Assembly (NCBI GenBank): GCA_040507225.1
Contig: JBEVVG010000002.1
Coordinates: 310,001 to 374,000, forward strand
Direction of reading: 5' to 3'
DNA: 64,000 nucleotides
DNA from: Thiodiazotropha sp040507225
GTDB lineage: Bacteria; Pseudomonadota; Gammaproteobacteria; Chromatiales; Chromatiaceae
A model generated the notes under the pieces. That model saw nothing but the letters and a program-made list of their open reading frames with translations, was not told the origin of the DNA and did no database searches. This document shows, piece after piece, positions 56,410 to 64,000 of the stretch (position 1 is its first letter; each line of letters starts with the position of its first letter). The position numbers were made by a program, and so were the translations under genes.

Positions 56410-56805
56410 ATGCTGATAACTAAAAATCCGTGTCGGCGAACGATACTGGCACCCGCGCTTGTCTCGATGTTGTTCGTTTCCCTGGTCGGCTGCAGTTCGA
56501 CACCGAAGCCCGTCGCCGAAGTCTCGGCTGCGCAAACCGCGCTCACCGCGGCTGAAAGCGAGGAGTCCACCAAGTACGCACCGGTCTACATGGATCGTGC
56601 CCGCCAGAAAATGAAGCAGGCAAGGGCCGCCATGGACAAAGAGAACTTCGACTCCGCCCGGCGTCTGGCCGAAGAAGCACAGGCGGATGCGGAACTGGCG
56701 CAGGCCATCGCGGCACGCTCGCAGGCGGAAAAGGCGGTCTCTGAACTCGAAGCCAGCATCAAGGTGCTGCGTGAAGAGATCATGCGCGCCCGCAGCAGAC
56801 GTTAA
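56410..56805 (+). CDS. DUF4398 lipoprotein
   Basis: A 131-residue lipoprotein: signal peptide with lipobox LVGC (Cys near residue 28), then an Ala/Glu/Arg-rich helical domain (YAPVYMDRARQKMKQARAAM) of the DUF4398 type. It probably sits in the outer membrane. Its last base overlaps the open frame of the OmpA-type gene that follows; the N-terminal half of that protein carries a similar domain. Confidence 0.85.
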   Translation: MLITKNPCRRTILAPALVSMLFVSLVGCSSTPKPVAEVSAAQTALTAAESEESTKYAPVYMDRARQKMKQARAAMDKENFDSARRLAEEAQADAELAQAIAARSQAEKAVSELEASIKVLREEIMRARSRR

Positions 56806-56840
56806 TGACGACCACCGAATCACCAGGGGGAACTATCACC

Positions 56841-57674
56841 ATGACCCGCTTAGGAAACCATCTACTGGCTGCCACTGCGCTGGCCCTGATATTCAGTGGC
56901 TGTAGCAGCATGCAGAAGAACGACGCCCTTTTGGAGGCGGAACAGGCCTATAACGAGGCAAAGCAGAATGAAGCTGTACTGCGTTATGCACCCACCGAGC
57001 TGGAAAGGGCTTCGGATGCCCTGACTCGCGCAGCCACTGCAGAAAACGATGACGACATGACCTCTCTGGCCTATGTCGGCAAGACCCGCACCGATACCGC
57101 CCTGGCCGTGGCCCAGCGTAAAGCGGCGGCGGCCCGACTCGAAGAGTTGGGTGAGGTCAAGAACAAGGAGCAACTGAAAGCCCGGGAACTGGAGATCCAG
57201 ATGGAGCAACAGGCCAAGGATGCCGCCTTGAGAGACAAGGAGGCCGCCTTGATGGAACGGGAGAACGCCCTGGCCAAGGCTGAGGCGCTGCGCAAGGAAC
57301 TGGAAGAGCTGCAGGCGATGAAGACCGAGCGTGGCATGGTCATCACCCTGGGAGACGTGTTGTTCTCCTTCGGCAAGACCGACCTGCTGCCCGGTGCAAT
57401 GAACACCATCGACAAACTGGCCAAGTTCCTTGCGGAGTATCCCGCGAAGACCGTGCTCATCGAAGGTCATACCGACAATATCGGCTCCGAGGAGTACAAC
57501 CAGAAGCTCTCCGAACGGCGCGCCCTGGCGGTCAAGGACGCGCTGATCCAGGTCGGCGTGGATGCCTCGCGCATCGACACCCTGGGACTCGGCGAGAGTT
57601 CGCCGATCACCGACAACGCCACCGAGGCCGGTCGCCTGAAGAACCGTCGCGTGGAAATCGTCATCCGCGACTGA
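56841..57674 (+). CDS. OmpA-family lipoprotein with DUF4398 domain
   Basis: About 277 residues from the ATG at 56841 (MTRLGNHLL), preceded by AGGGGGA; the frame opens at 56805. Lipobox FSGC, a DUF4398-like helical part (YAPTELERASDALTRAA), a coiled coil (about 95-165) and a C-terminal OmpA domain (LIEGHTDNIGSEEYNQKLSERRA, GLGESSPI, NRRVEI) that binds peptidoglycan. With the upstream lipoprotein it would form an outer-membrane to cell-wall tether. Confidence 0.92.
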   Translation: MTRLGNHLLAATALALIFSGCSSMQKNDALLEAEQAYNEAKQNEAVLRYAPTELERASDALTRAATAENDDDMTSLAYVGKTRTDTALAVAQRKAAAARLEELGEVKNKEQLKARELEIQMEQQAKDAALRDKEAALMERENALAKAEALRKELEELQAMKTERGMVITLGDVLFSFGKTDLLPGAMNTIDKLAKFLAEYPAKTVLIEGHTDNIGSEEYNQKLSERRALAVKDALIQVGVDASRIDTLGLGESSPITDNATEAGRLKNRRVEIVIRD

Positions 57675-57695
57675 TTGTCACAACCCGTCCACCGC

Positions 57696-57723
57696 CCGGG
57701 GCAGTCTTACATGACTGCCCCGG
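57696..57723 (+). terminator. Hairpin after the OmpA-family gene
   Basis: CCGGGGCAGTC pairs perfectly with GACTGCCCCGG around TTACAT, 22 bases past the stop. No T-run follows; the region up to zur (57724-57873) shows nothing else. Confidence 0.6.
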
Positions 57724-57873
57724 CGGACACCTGCATCAGCGCAGCAAGCCATCGACCCATCCGGTGGCGAAGCTGCCATCCCCGCCCAGACCACAACCCG
57801 GCAAAACGTGGTTTCCGCTGAACCCCACAACAGACTCGGCTGCAAACGCGTAGCGAAACGGAACCCAATCCGC

Positions 57874-58335
57874 TCAATCGGACCTGTTTTTGGCGTGTCG
57901 GCAGTCCGCGCAGGTCCCCAATAGCTCCACCACCGGACGATGGGTGCGGAATCCCTGGGCCTGTCCCGCGGCCTGAAGACTCTCCGTGACCCGGGGGTCC
58001 TCCACCTCTGCGACCTCGCCACACTCCGCGCAGATCAGAAATTGTCCGGCATGGGGATGTTCGGGATGGGTACAGCCGACGTAGGCGTGAATGCTTTCGA
58101 GTTTGTGAATCAGCCCCTGCTCCATGAGGAAATCCAATGCCCGGTAAACGGTGGGCGGGGCGGGGTTTTTCACACTGCCGCGCAACCGCTCAAGCAGGTC
58201 ATAGGCGCTCAACGGTTTCTCTGCTGCAATCAGCAGCTGCAGCACCCGGCTGCGTTGCGGGGTCAGGCGTACGCCCCTTTCACGGCACAGGGTCTCGGCC
58301 CGTGCCATCACCCGCTGAATCGCCTGTTCGTTCAC
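57874..58335 (-). CDS. zur: Zinc uptake regulator Zur
   Basis: A 153-residue Fur-family repressor. The winged helix contains LTPQRSRVLQLL and PPTVYRALDFL; HPEHPHAGQFLICAECGEV has the regulatory His and the first CxxC, and CADCRH the second, so both zinc-site pairs are kept. It begins with GTG overlapping the znuB stop (GTGA), the last gene of znuACB-zur. In zinc-replete cells it would repress this operon and the divergent unit through the boxes at 60883-60998. Confidence 0.93.
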   Translation of the reverse strand: MNEQAIQRVMARAETLCRERGVRLTPQRSRVLQLLIAAEKPLSAYDLLERLRGSVKNPAPPTVYRALDFLMEQGLIHKLESIHAYVGCTHPEHPHAGQFLICAECGEVAEVEDPRVTESLQAAGQAQGFRTHRPVVELLGTCADCRHAKNRSD

Positions 58336-59201
58336 CCCTGGCCTCCGCTTTCATGATGTCGCGCGAGGGAGCGCTGAGATCTACGTCGGCGCAGCAGTTG
58401 CGACCAGGCCGCCGACACCACATAAGCGGCTCCGCAGAGAAGAATGATGGTCGGTCCCGCAGGCAGATCCGGAGTATAGGAAACCGCCAGCCCGGTGACG
58501 CTCAGCAGCATTCCGAGCAGGGTGGCGATCAGCATCATACGCCCCAGAGAGTGCACATAGTGACCGGCGATCGCCGCCGGCAGGGTGAGCAATGCGAGCA
58601 CCAGAATCAATCCCACCACCTGGATCAGCAAAACCACGGTAACCGCCACCAACACCAGCAGCAGCAGGTAAAACACGCCCACCGGGATACCTCGGAGCCG
58701 GGCCAGTTCCTCATCGAAAACCACCGCTAGAAACTGGCGATGGTAGGCACCGACCACGATCAGCAGCAGAATATCCAGGCCGAGCATGAAGATCAGGCTT
58801 TCATCCGGCACCAGCAGGATATTGCCAAACAGGTAACTCATCAGGTCCGCCTGATAGCCCGGCGCCTTGGCGATGAACATCACTCCCACCGCCATGCCGA
58901 TGGCCCACAGGGCGCCGATCAGGGTGTCTTCCTGAACCTTCCAGTTGAGGCGCACCCAACCAATCAACAGGGCGGAGAGGATCGCAGCCAGCAAGGCCCC
59001 ATGGAGTGGATCGAAACCGAAATAGACGGCCGCCCCCATGCCGCCCAGCACGGAATGGGCAATGCCCCCGGCGATGAAGGCGATGCGTTTGACCACCACG
59101 TAGGTGCCAATCACCCCGCAGCCGATACTCGCCAGCAAGGCCGCCGCCACCGCACTCTGCAGGAACCCGTGTTGCATCAGGGCGAGAAAAAAACCGTCCA
59201 T
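58332..59201 (-). CDS. znuB: Zinc ABC transporter permease ZnuB
   Basis: An ABC-3 family permease of about 289 residues with seven to eight membrane spans. GCGVIGTYVVVKRIAFIAGGIAHS is the family's first block; LFGNILLV, DEELARLRGIP and PAAIAGHY follow. The frame opens at 59219 inside znuC; the ATG at 59201, one base after the znuC stop, is the likely start. Confidence 0.95.
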   Translation of the reverse strand: MDGFFLALMQHGFLQSAVAAALLASIGCGVIGTYVVVKRIAFIAGGIAHSVLGGMGAAVYFGFDPLHGALLAAILSALLIGWVRLNWKVQEDTLIGALWAIGMAVGVMFIAKAPGYQADLMSYLFGNILLVPDESLIFMLGLDILLLIVVGAYHRQFLAVVFDEELARLRGIPVGVFYLLLLVLVAVTVVLLIQVVGLILVLALLTLPAAIAGHYVHSLGRMMLIATLLGMLLSVTGLAVSYTPDLPAGPTIILLCGAAYVVSAAWSQLLRRRRSQRSLARHHESGGQG

Positions 59202-59202
59202 C

Positions 59203-59970
59203 TCAGTGCCCGTGATCATGGCTGTGAGTATGCGCGATCATCCGCACATGCTCGCCATACAGATCCTGAATCACCTGACCGTCAATATCGTCGGTATGGT
59301 GACAGAACAGGGTGCGGTTGATGCAGGCGACCCGACTCACGTAGCGGGATATGAATGCCACGTCATGGGACACCACGAGGATGGTCATGCGGCTGTTGAG
59401 GCGTTTCAACAGATCGAAGATCTCGCTCTCCAGGCGCTGATCGATGTTCGCGGTCGGTTCGTCGAGAATCAGTATGCGGGGACGGCTGGCCAGCGCCCGG
59501 GCCAGCAGTACCCGTTGTAACTGACCGCCCGAGAGTGAACCGATCTGGCGGGTGGCGATATCTTCAGCCTCCACCTCGGCCAGTGCCTGACGGGCCACCT
59601 CCCGGTCACTCCCGGAAACCCGGCAGGGCCAGAAAGCCCCATACCAGGCGCTCGGCCGGTTGAGGCCAAGCAGGCCCAGTTGCACCACCTGCTCCACCGT
59701 GATGGGAAAATCCCTGGCAAAGCTCGGGTACTGGGGAACATAGCCGAGACAGCGCCGGGCGTCCGCAGGCGCCTGACCCAGCACCTCGATGCGTCCGCTA
59801 AGCGGCTCGAGAAAACCGAGGATCAGCTTGAGCAGGGTACTTTTTCCACCGGCATTCGGACCCACGATGCCAAGAAATTCCCCTTCAACCACCTGCAAAT
59901 CGATATTCGACAGGATCGGCAGGTTGTCATAGGCGAAATTGACACCTTTGAGATCGATGATCGGCTTCAA
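59203..59970 (-). CDS. znuC: Zinc ABC transporter ATPase ZnuC
   Basis: A 255-residue ATPase: Walker A VGPNAGGKSTLLK, Q-loop YVPQYPSF, signature LSGGQLQRVLLARAL, Walker B LILDEPTANID and the switch His in VVSHD. The Asn-Ala-Gly-Gly variant of the P-loop is typical of metal ABC-3 transporters. The start is TTG at 59968-59970, overlapping the znuA stop. The tail is His-rich (MIAHTHSHDHGH). Confidence 0.95.
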   Translation of the reverse strand: MKPIIDLKGVNFAYDNLPILSNIDLQVVEGEFLGIVGPNAGGKSTLLKLILGFLEPLSGRIEVLGQAPADARRCLGYVPQYPSFARDFPITVEQVVQLGLLGLNRPSAWYGAFWPCRVSGSDREVARQALAEVEAEDIATRQIGSLSGGQLQRVLLARALASRPRILILDEPTANIDQRLESEIFDLLKRLNSRMTILVVSHDVAFISRYVSRVACINRTLFCHHTDDIDGQVIQDLYGEHVRMIAHTHSHDHGH

Positions 59971-60830
59971 GGTTGTAAGGCTCCAGCGAACTGTTCAGCC
60001 ACACGGCGCAGATTATCAGGATAGTCCAGCGCCAGGGGATCCACCGCGATGACCCGTCCGTTGATCGCCCGCGCCACCTGGGCGGCCAGTCTCTGGTCGA
60101 ACTGGGGCTGGACGAAGATGACCCGGATATCCTCACCCCGGGCCTGGTCGATCAGCGCCCCCAACTCCCGCGCGCCCGGCTCCTTGCCCTCGTGTTCGAT
60201 CGGCACCTGGATCAGCCCGTAACGATGCGCGAAATACCCCCAGGAGGGATGGAATACCAGGAACTTGCGGCCCTTGAAGGGTTCCAGCAATGACCCAATC
60301 GCCTGGTCCAGGTGCTCCAGCGACGCGACGAAACGATCATGATTACGCCGGTACTCATCACCATGCTGCGGGTCCAGATCGATGAGATTGTCGCGAATCA
60401 TCCCCGCCATGTGCTGCACCCTGAGCGGATCGGTCCAGATGTGCGGATCGAACGCGTCATGCTCCCCGTGATGCTCAGCGTCATGATCCGCCAGTGGCGC
60501 AGGAAACAGTTGGATCCCCTGGCGCAGATCGACCATCCGCATGTCGGGATTGGTCGAGCGGATGCGTGCCATCCAGGCATCCTCGAAGGGCACCCCGGTG
60601 CGTAGATAAAGCTGCGCCCGGGCCAGGCCGGCAATCTGCTGAGGCGAGGGATCGTAGTGATGCGGGCTGTGCCCGGGACGTACCAGGGTCCGGACCTCCA
60701 CCCGCTCGCCACCCACCTGCTCGACGAAATACTGGATCGGCAGAACGCTGACGAAAACCCGCAAAGGTTCTGCGGCCAGCAGGCCCGGCAGGAGCAGGAG
60801 CAGGAGCAGCGCACAGATTGGTCGAATCAT
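59967..60830 (-). CDS. znuA: Zinc ABC transporter binding protein ZnuA
   Basis: About 287 residues from the ATG at 60830 (MIRPICALLLLLLLPGLLAAEP), a signal peptide; the frame opens at 60905, across the Zur box. Zinc ligands are expected in GHSPHHYDP, FDPHIWTDP, FHPSWGYFAHRYG and the Asp near the end (VDPLALD). The His-rich loop ADHDAEHHGEHDAFD is typical of ZnuA. First gene of znuACB-zur. Confidence 0.94.
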   Translation of the reverse strand: MIRPICALLLLLLLPGLLAAEPLRVFVSVLPIQYFVEQVGGERVEVRTLVRPGHSPHHYDPSPQQIAGLARAQLYLRTGVPFEDAWMARIRSTNPDMRMVDLRQGIQLFPAPLADHDAEHHGEHDAFDPHIWTDPLRVQHMAGMIRDNLIDLDPQHGDEYRRNHDRFVASLEHLDQAIGSLLEPFKGRKFLVFHPSWGYFAHRYGLIQVPIEHEGKEPGARELGALIDQARGEDIRVIFVQPQFDQRLAAQVARAINGRVIAVDPLALDYPDNLRRVAEQFAGALQP

Positions 60831-60882
60831 AACTCTCCGCAAACCCGGGAAGGGACGATGTAAGAGGTGGGGGCGATAAAAA

Positions 60883-60897
60883 CGTAACATTATAACG
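60883..60897 (-). promoter_or_regulatory. Zur box upstream of znuA
   Basis: CGTAACATTATAACG is an imperfect palindrome sharing the TATAAC half of the gammaproteobacterial Zur box TGTTATA-N-TATAACA; five of seven pairs match. It lies 53 bases before the znuA ATG. Confidence 0.7.
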
Positions 60898-60981
60898 TAC
60901 CTCAATCATTGGATAAATCTTCCCAATCCCTGGCCTTCAGATCGGCTCCGCTTGTGCGCGATCCGGTTTTACATCCAGAAT

Positions 60982-60998
60982 ATGTTATATTATAACAT
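60982..60998 (+). promoter_or_regulatory. Zur box upstream of the outer-membrane protein gene
   Basis: ATGTTATATTATAACAT is a perfect 17-base palindrome equal to the core of the Zur box, 82 bases before the ATG at 61080. Confidence 0.88.
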
Positions 60999-61079
60999 TA
61001 CACAAACGGCTCGTATCCATAACCCATTCAACTCATTCGAGCCTTGAATCCCACTCAATACTCAAGGAGATCCTTGCCA

Positions 61080-62414
61080 ATGCAGATGACAAAGATCGCG
61101 CTGGCCCTGACACTCAGCCTGCCCGCCCTATCAGCCTTCGCCGACACCACCCAGACCCAGCTGGAACAACAGCAACAGCAAATCCAGGAATTGCGCAAAC
61201 GCCTGCAGGCGATCGAGGAGGGGACCGTGGATGAGAAACCCCGCGAGGCCAGCGACAACCGTTTCAATCCCGCGATCAGCCTGGTGCTGCAGGGGGGCCT
61301 GGTGGACTACTCCGAGGATCCCGAGGAATTTCATCTCCAAGGCATGCCGCTTGGCGGCGAGGCCGGTCTGCATGAACAGGGTCTGGCCCTGTGGGAAACC
61401 GAACTGACCGCAGCAGCCAACGTCGACAACCTTTTCTACGCTCAGACCACCCTCGGCATGCATACCCATGACGGCGATATCGAACTGGATATCGAAGAGG
61501 CCTACCTGGACACCCTGGGACTGCCCGCCGGAGTTGGGGTGCGTTTCGGGCGTTTCTATTCAGCCATCGGCTACCTGAACGACCACCACACCCATACCTG
61601 GGATTTCGCCGATGCACCCCTGGCCTATCAGGCCTTTCTGGGTAAGCAGTACCGTGACGATGGCCTGCGCCTCAGCTGGGTCGCCCCTGTTGACAGCCTG
61701 CTGCTGGAAATCGGCGGGGAAATGCTGCGCGGCAGCCACTACCCCGGCGGTGAACATGAGAAGGCCCTGGGTGCGTCGCGTACCCTGTTTGTCAACCTGG
61801 GCGGTGACCTGGGCCAGTCTCACAGCTGGCAGCTCGGACTCTCTTACCTGGGGGTGGATTCCGTGCAACGTAGCAGCGGCGGCCACAGCCATGAGGATGA
61901 GACGGAGACACATACGCCCTTGTTCGACGGGGATTCGGATCTTGCAGTGATCGACGGGGTGTGGAAAACCGAACTGGGCGGCGAACGCGCCCTGATCGTA
62001 CAGGGCGAGTACCTGTTGCGGGACGAGTCAGGGCAAATCAGTCTGGAGGAGGAGGGCGGCACCGCCCTCATCGACTACCAGGGCGATCAGAGCGGCTGGT
62101 ACCTGCAGGGCATCTACCAGTTCAACCGGCAATGGCGCACCGGCCTGCGCTACGACCGCCTGAATGCAGACAACGATCTCAGCCTGCTGAGCAACGGCAC
62201 CGATGAAGAGGACGATCACCTGCTGGAGGCCTCGGGATATTTCAGCGGCGCTGACGACCCCCATCGCAGCACCCTCATGGTCGATTGGTCACCCAGCGAG
62301 TTCAGTCGTCTGAGATTGCAGTACGCCCTGGACGACTCCCGTGCCGACACCGACCGGCAGCTGGCGCTGCAATACATCATGACCCTGGGCGCTCATGCCG
62401 CCCACGCCTACTGA
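61080..62414 (+). CDS. Zur-controlled outer-membrane beta-barrel protein
   Basis: About 444 residues. A signal peptide (MTKIALALTLSLPALSAFA) precedes a Gln-rich coiled coil (about 20-45) and a porin-like barrel of alternating hydrophobic strands. Loops are rich in His and acidic residues (GMHTHDGD, NDHHTHTW, GGHSHEDETETH), suited to zinc. It has no TonB box or plug domain, so it differs from ZnuD. The ATG at 61080 follows AAGGAGA; the frame opens at 61044. It starts a unit with the second zinc-binding protein and permease. Confidence 0.85.
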   Translation: MQMTKIALALTLSLPALSAFADTTQTQLEQQQQQIQELRKRLQAIEEGTVDEKPREASDNRFNPAISLVLQGGLVDYSEDPEEFHLQGMPLGGEAGLHEQGLALWETELTAAANVDNLFYAQTTLGMHTHDGDIELDIEEAYLDTLGLPAGVGVRFGRFYSAIGYLNDHHTHTWDFADAPLAYQAFLGKQYRDDGLRLSWVAPVDSLLLEIGGEMLRGSHYPGGEHEKALGASRTLFVNLGGDLGQSHSWQLGLSYLGVDSVQRSSGGHSHEDETETHTPLFDGDSDLAVIDGVWKTELGGERALIVQGEYLLRDESGQISLEEEGGTALIDYQGDQSGWYLQGIYQFNRQWRTGLRYDRLNADNDLSLLSNGTDEEDDHLLEASGYFSGADDPHRSTLMVDWSPSEFSRLRLQYALDDSRADTDRQLALQYIMTLGAHAAHAY

Positions 62415-62431
62415 TCCGGAGCTTGGAATCC

Positions 62432-63331
62432 ATGTGTCAGCCACTCAGATCATTGCTATTTCTGACCTTTTTCTACCTGCCTGCCACTCAAGCCATGGCC
62501 GCACTCCAGGTGTTCGCCTGCGAACCCGAATGGGCGGCCCTGACCCGGGAAATGGGCGGGGAAGGGGTCGATGTGTTCAGCGCAACCCATGCAGGACAGG
62601 ATCCTCATCACATCCAGGCACGACCTTCACTGATCGCACGCATGCGTTCGGCGGATCTCGTGGTATGCAGTGGCGCGGGTCTGGAGTCCGGCTGGTTGCC
62701 GATGCTGCAGCGCCGCGCCCGCAATCCGCGGGTGATGAGCGGTGAATCCGGGCTTTTCGAAGCCAGCCGCCAGGTCACACTGCTCGACAAACCCGAGAGC
62801 CTGGACCGCTCGGAAGGGGACATCCACGGGGACGGGAATCCGCATATTCAACTCGATCCGCGACGCCTGCTGCAGGTGGCTGGGGCTTTGTCCCTGCGGC
62901 TGCAGCAACTCGACCCAGCAGACGCCGGATACTACCAGGCCCGCCTCGATCAGTTTCAACAACGCTGGACCCGCGCCATGCAGGTGTGGCAGGAGGCGGC
63001 CCAACCACTGCGTGGGGTGCGGGTGATCGTGTTTCACCGGGAGTGGGTCTATCTGCTGGACTGGCTCGGCATGACCCGGGTCGGTTCTCTGGAGCCGAAA
63101 CCCGGGGTGCCGCCCGGCATCGATCATCTGGCGAGCCTGAAAAAACTCCCCGCGGACCTTGTGATCCTGTCCCCGCTGAACGATCCGAAACCCGCACAAT
63201 GGCTGCAGGAACAGACCGGGATCACCCTCGTCACCCTGCCGCAAACCGTGACCGCAACCGAGGACAGCGGCGACCTGTTCAAACTGTTCGACAGCCTCGT
63301 CCAGCGGCTCACCAGCGGCCTGCAACGATGA
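62432..63331 (+). CDS. Second zinc-type ABC binding protein (ZnuA-like)
   Basis: A 299-residue exported protein (signal peptide MCQPLRSLLFLTFFYLPATQAMA). Expected metal ligands: GQDPHHIQARP, GNPHIQLDP, FHREWVYLLDWLG and the C-terminal acidic segment. The His-rich loop of the first ZnuA is missing, so this is a distinct paralogue. ATG at 62432 follows GGAG and lies 17 bases after the barrel gene. Stop and the next start overlap (ATGA). Confidence 0.9.
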   Translation: MCQPLRSLLFLTFFYLPATQAMAALQVFACEPEWAALTREMGGEGVDVFSATHAGQDPHHIQARPSLIARMRSADLVVCSGAGLESGWLPMLQRRARNPRVMSGESGLFEASRQVTLLDKPESLDRSEGDIHGDGNPHIQLDPRRLLQVAGALSLRLQQLDPADAGYYQARLDQFQQRWTRAMQVWQEAAQPLRGVRVIVFHREWVYLLDWLGMTRVGSLEPKPGVPPGIDHLASLKKLPADLVILSPLNDPKPAQWLQEQTGITLVTLPQTVTATEDSGDLFKLFDSLVQRLTSGLQR

Positions 63332-64000
63332 ATCACGATCTGGCCCTGATGTTTCCACCTCTGCTGGCCGGGATGCTGGTACTCGCCACCCACGTTCCTC
63401 TGGGCCGCCAGGTATTGGCCCGGGGAATCATCTTCATCGATCTGGCCCTCGCCCAACTCGCCGGTCTGGGAGTGATCCTGGCGTACCGTCTGTTCGAGCC
63501 TCAGGAACCGCTGCTGCTTCAGGGAGCCGCGTTTGCCACTGCGCTGCTCGGCGCCCTCTGCCTGAGCTGGGCGGAACGCCGTTGGGCGGAGCGTCTCGAG
63601 GCACTGATCGGAGTCGTCTATGTGCTTGCCATCAGCACCACCATCCTGCTGCTGGCCAACGACCCGCACGGTGGCGAGCGGATGAACCAGCTGCTGGCCG
63701 GTCAACTGCTTTGGGTCACCTATGGGGATCTGCTGATACCGGCTATTGCCTCCGCAGGGATCCTGCTGATCTGGTTCACCCGCCGGGAACCGTCAGCACG
63801 TCACCGCTTCTATGTCCTGTTCGCGCTCAGCGTGACCTTCTCGGTGCAACTCGCGGGGGTTTACCTGGTATTCGCCAGCCTGATTGTACCGGCGCTGGCC
63901 ACACACAGGCACGGAAACCTGTGGACCGCTTACCGGATCGGCCTGTTCGGTTATCTGAGCGGACTCGGACTCTCCTATGCCACGGACCTGCCCAGCGGAC
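63328..64000 (+). CDS. Second metal ABC-3 permease, cut by the window end
   Basis: An open frame from ATG at 63328 runs to the edge: MNHDLALMFPPLLAGMLV, then HVPLGRQVLARGIIFIDLA and IVPALATHRHGN. It has at least seven hydrophobic spans and the FIDLALAQLAGLG block of zinc/manganese ABC-3 permeases. It overlaps the binding-protein gene by four bases. At least 224 residues are visible; the C-terminus is outside. No second ATPase is seen, so it may use ZnuC or one beyond the edge. Confidence 0.9.
   Translation, partial: MNHDLALMFPPLLAGMLVLATHVPLGRQVLARGIIFIDLALAQLAGLGVILAYRLFEPQEPLLLQGAAFATALLGALCLSWAERRWAERLEALIGVVYVLAISTTILLLANDPHGGERMNQLLAGQLLWVTYGDLLIPAIASAGILLIWFTRREPSARHRFYVLFALSVTFSVQLAGVYLVFASLIVPALATHRHGNLWTAYRIGLFGYLSGLGLSYATDLPSG

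Overview
The window is a 64-kb stretch of bacterial chromosome with about 60% GC by eye, from a gammaproteobacterium. The evidence is the gene order pilM-N-O-P-Q / aroK-aroB-damX (the arrangement typical of the class), a class II gltB-gltD pair, HemW, YcgL, DUF3135, an H-NS/MvaT-like protein and a PKTIDND-type phosphofructokinase. The overall set (PKTIDND phosphofructokinase, PPK2, an orphan TRAP binding protein, a DUF3501 operon, and traces of a nitrogen-fixation regulon) resembles sulfur-oxidising Chromatiales-like free-living or symbiotic lineages; that placement is inference. No rRNA, tRNA, CRISPR array, complete insertion sequence or prophage was seen. A 10-base run of N at 34291-34300 marks a scaffold join inside sucD.

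Layout. 1-3.6 kb: a NifB/NifX-like C-terminal remnant, an AAA+ ATPase, an unknown small protein and a rhodanese-ankyrin protein. The last three are preceded by sigma-54 type -24/-12 elements and TGT-N10-ACA sites of the NifA type, so this looks like the edge of a nitrogen-fixation associated regulon. 3.6-7.3 kb: a VOC-fold protein, an L,D-transpeptidase and then an AT-richer accessory patch of small same-strand genes, including a DUF6998 nuclease-like protein. 7.3-16.6 kb: YcgL, glycogen phosphorylase, gltD and gltB. 16.8-25.6 kb: damX, aroB, aroK and the type IV pilus assembly operon pilMNOPQ, all on the minus strand and facing the divergent ponA (PBP1A). 28.5-35.8 kb: a conserved hypothetical, citrate synthase, a KamA-family radical SAM enzyme, sucC-sucD and a PPK2-type polyphosphate kinase. 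35.9-50 kb: a 170-bp MITE-like inverted-repeat element, a Cys-rich secreted protein, dienelactone hydrolase, phosphofructokinase, a thermonuclease, rpmE, an H-NS-like protein, a GGDEF-EAL protein, hemW, a second inverted-repeat element, a TRAP solute-binding protein and uvrD. 50-64 kb: glucokinase, then a peroxide and iron module, two paired DUF4398/OmpA lipoproteins, and a zinc acquisition module.

Two functional modules stand out. In the peroxide/iron module, a di-haem cytochrome c peroxidase, a Fur-family regulator without a CxxC zinc site, a rubredoxin-less rubrerythrin, a ferredoxin-CCG iron-sulfur protein, a stand-alone EncFtn-type ferritin and DUF3501 lie together. Matching TTTAGAA...TTCTAAA palindromes precede both the peroxidase and the rubrerythrin, and a PerR-like palindrome precedes the regulator. 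In the zinc module, znuA-znuC-znuB-zur runs leftward and a His-rich outer-membrane protein, a second zinc-binding protein and a second permease run rightward, with Zur-box palindromes upstream of both units. The nif-like promoters and the EncFtn operon without encapsulin are the best candidates for something not yet described.
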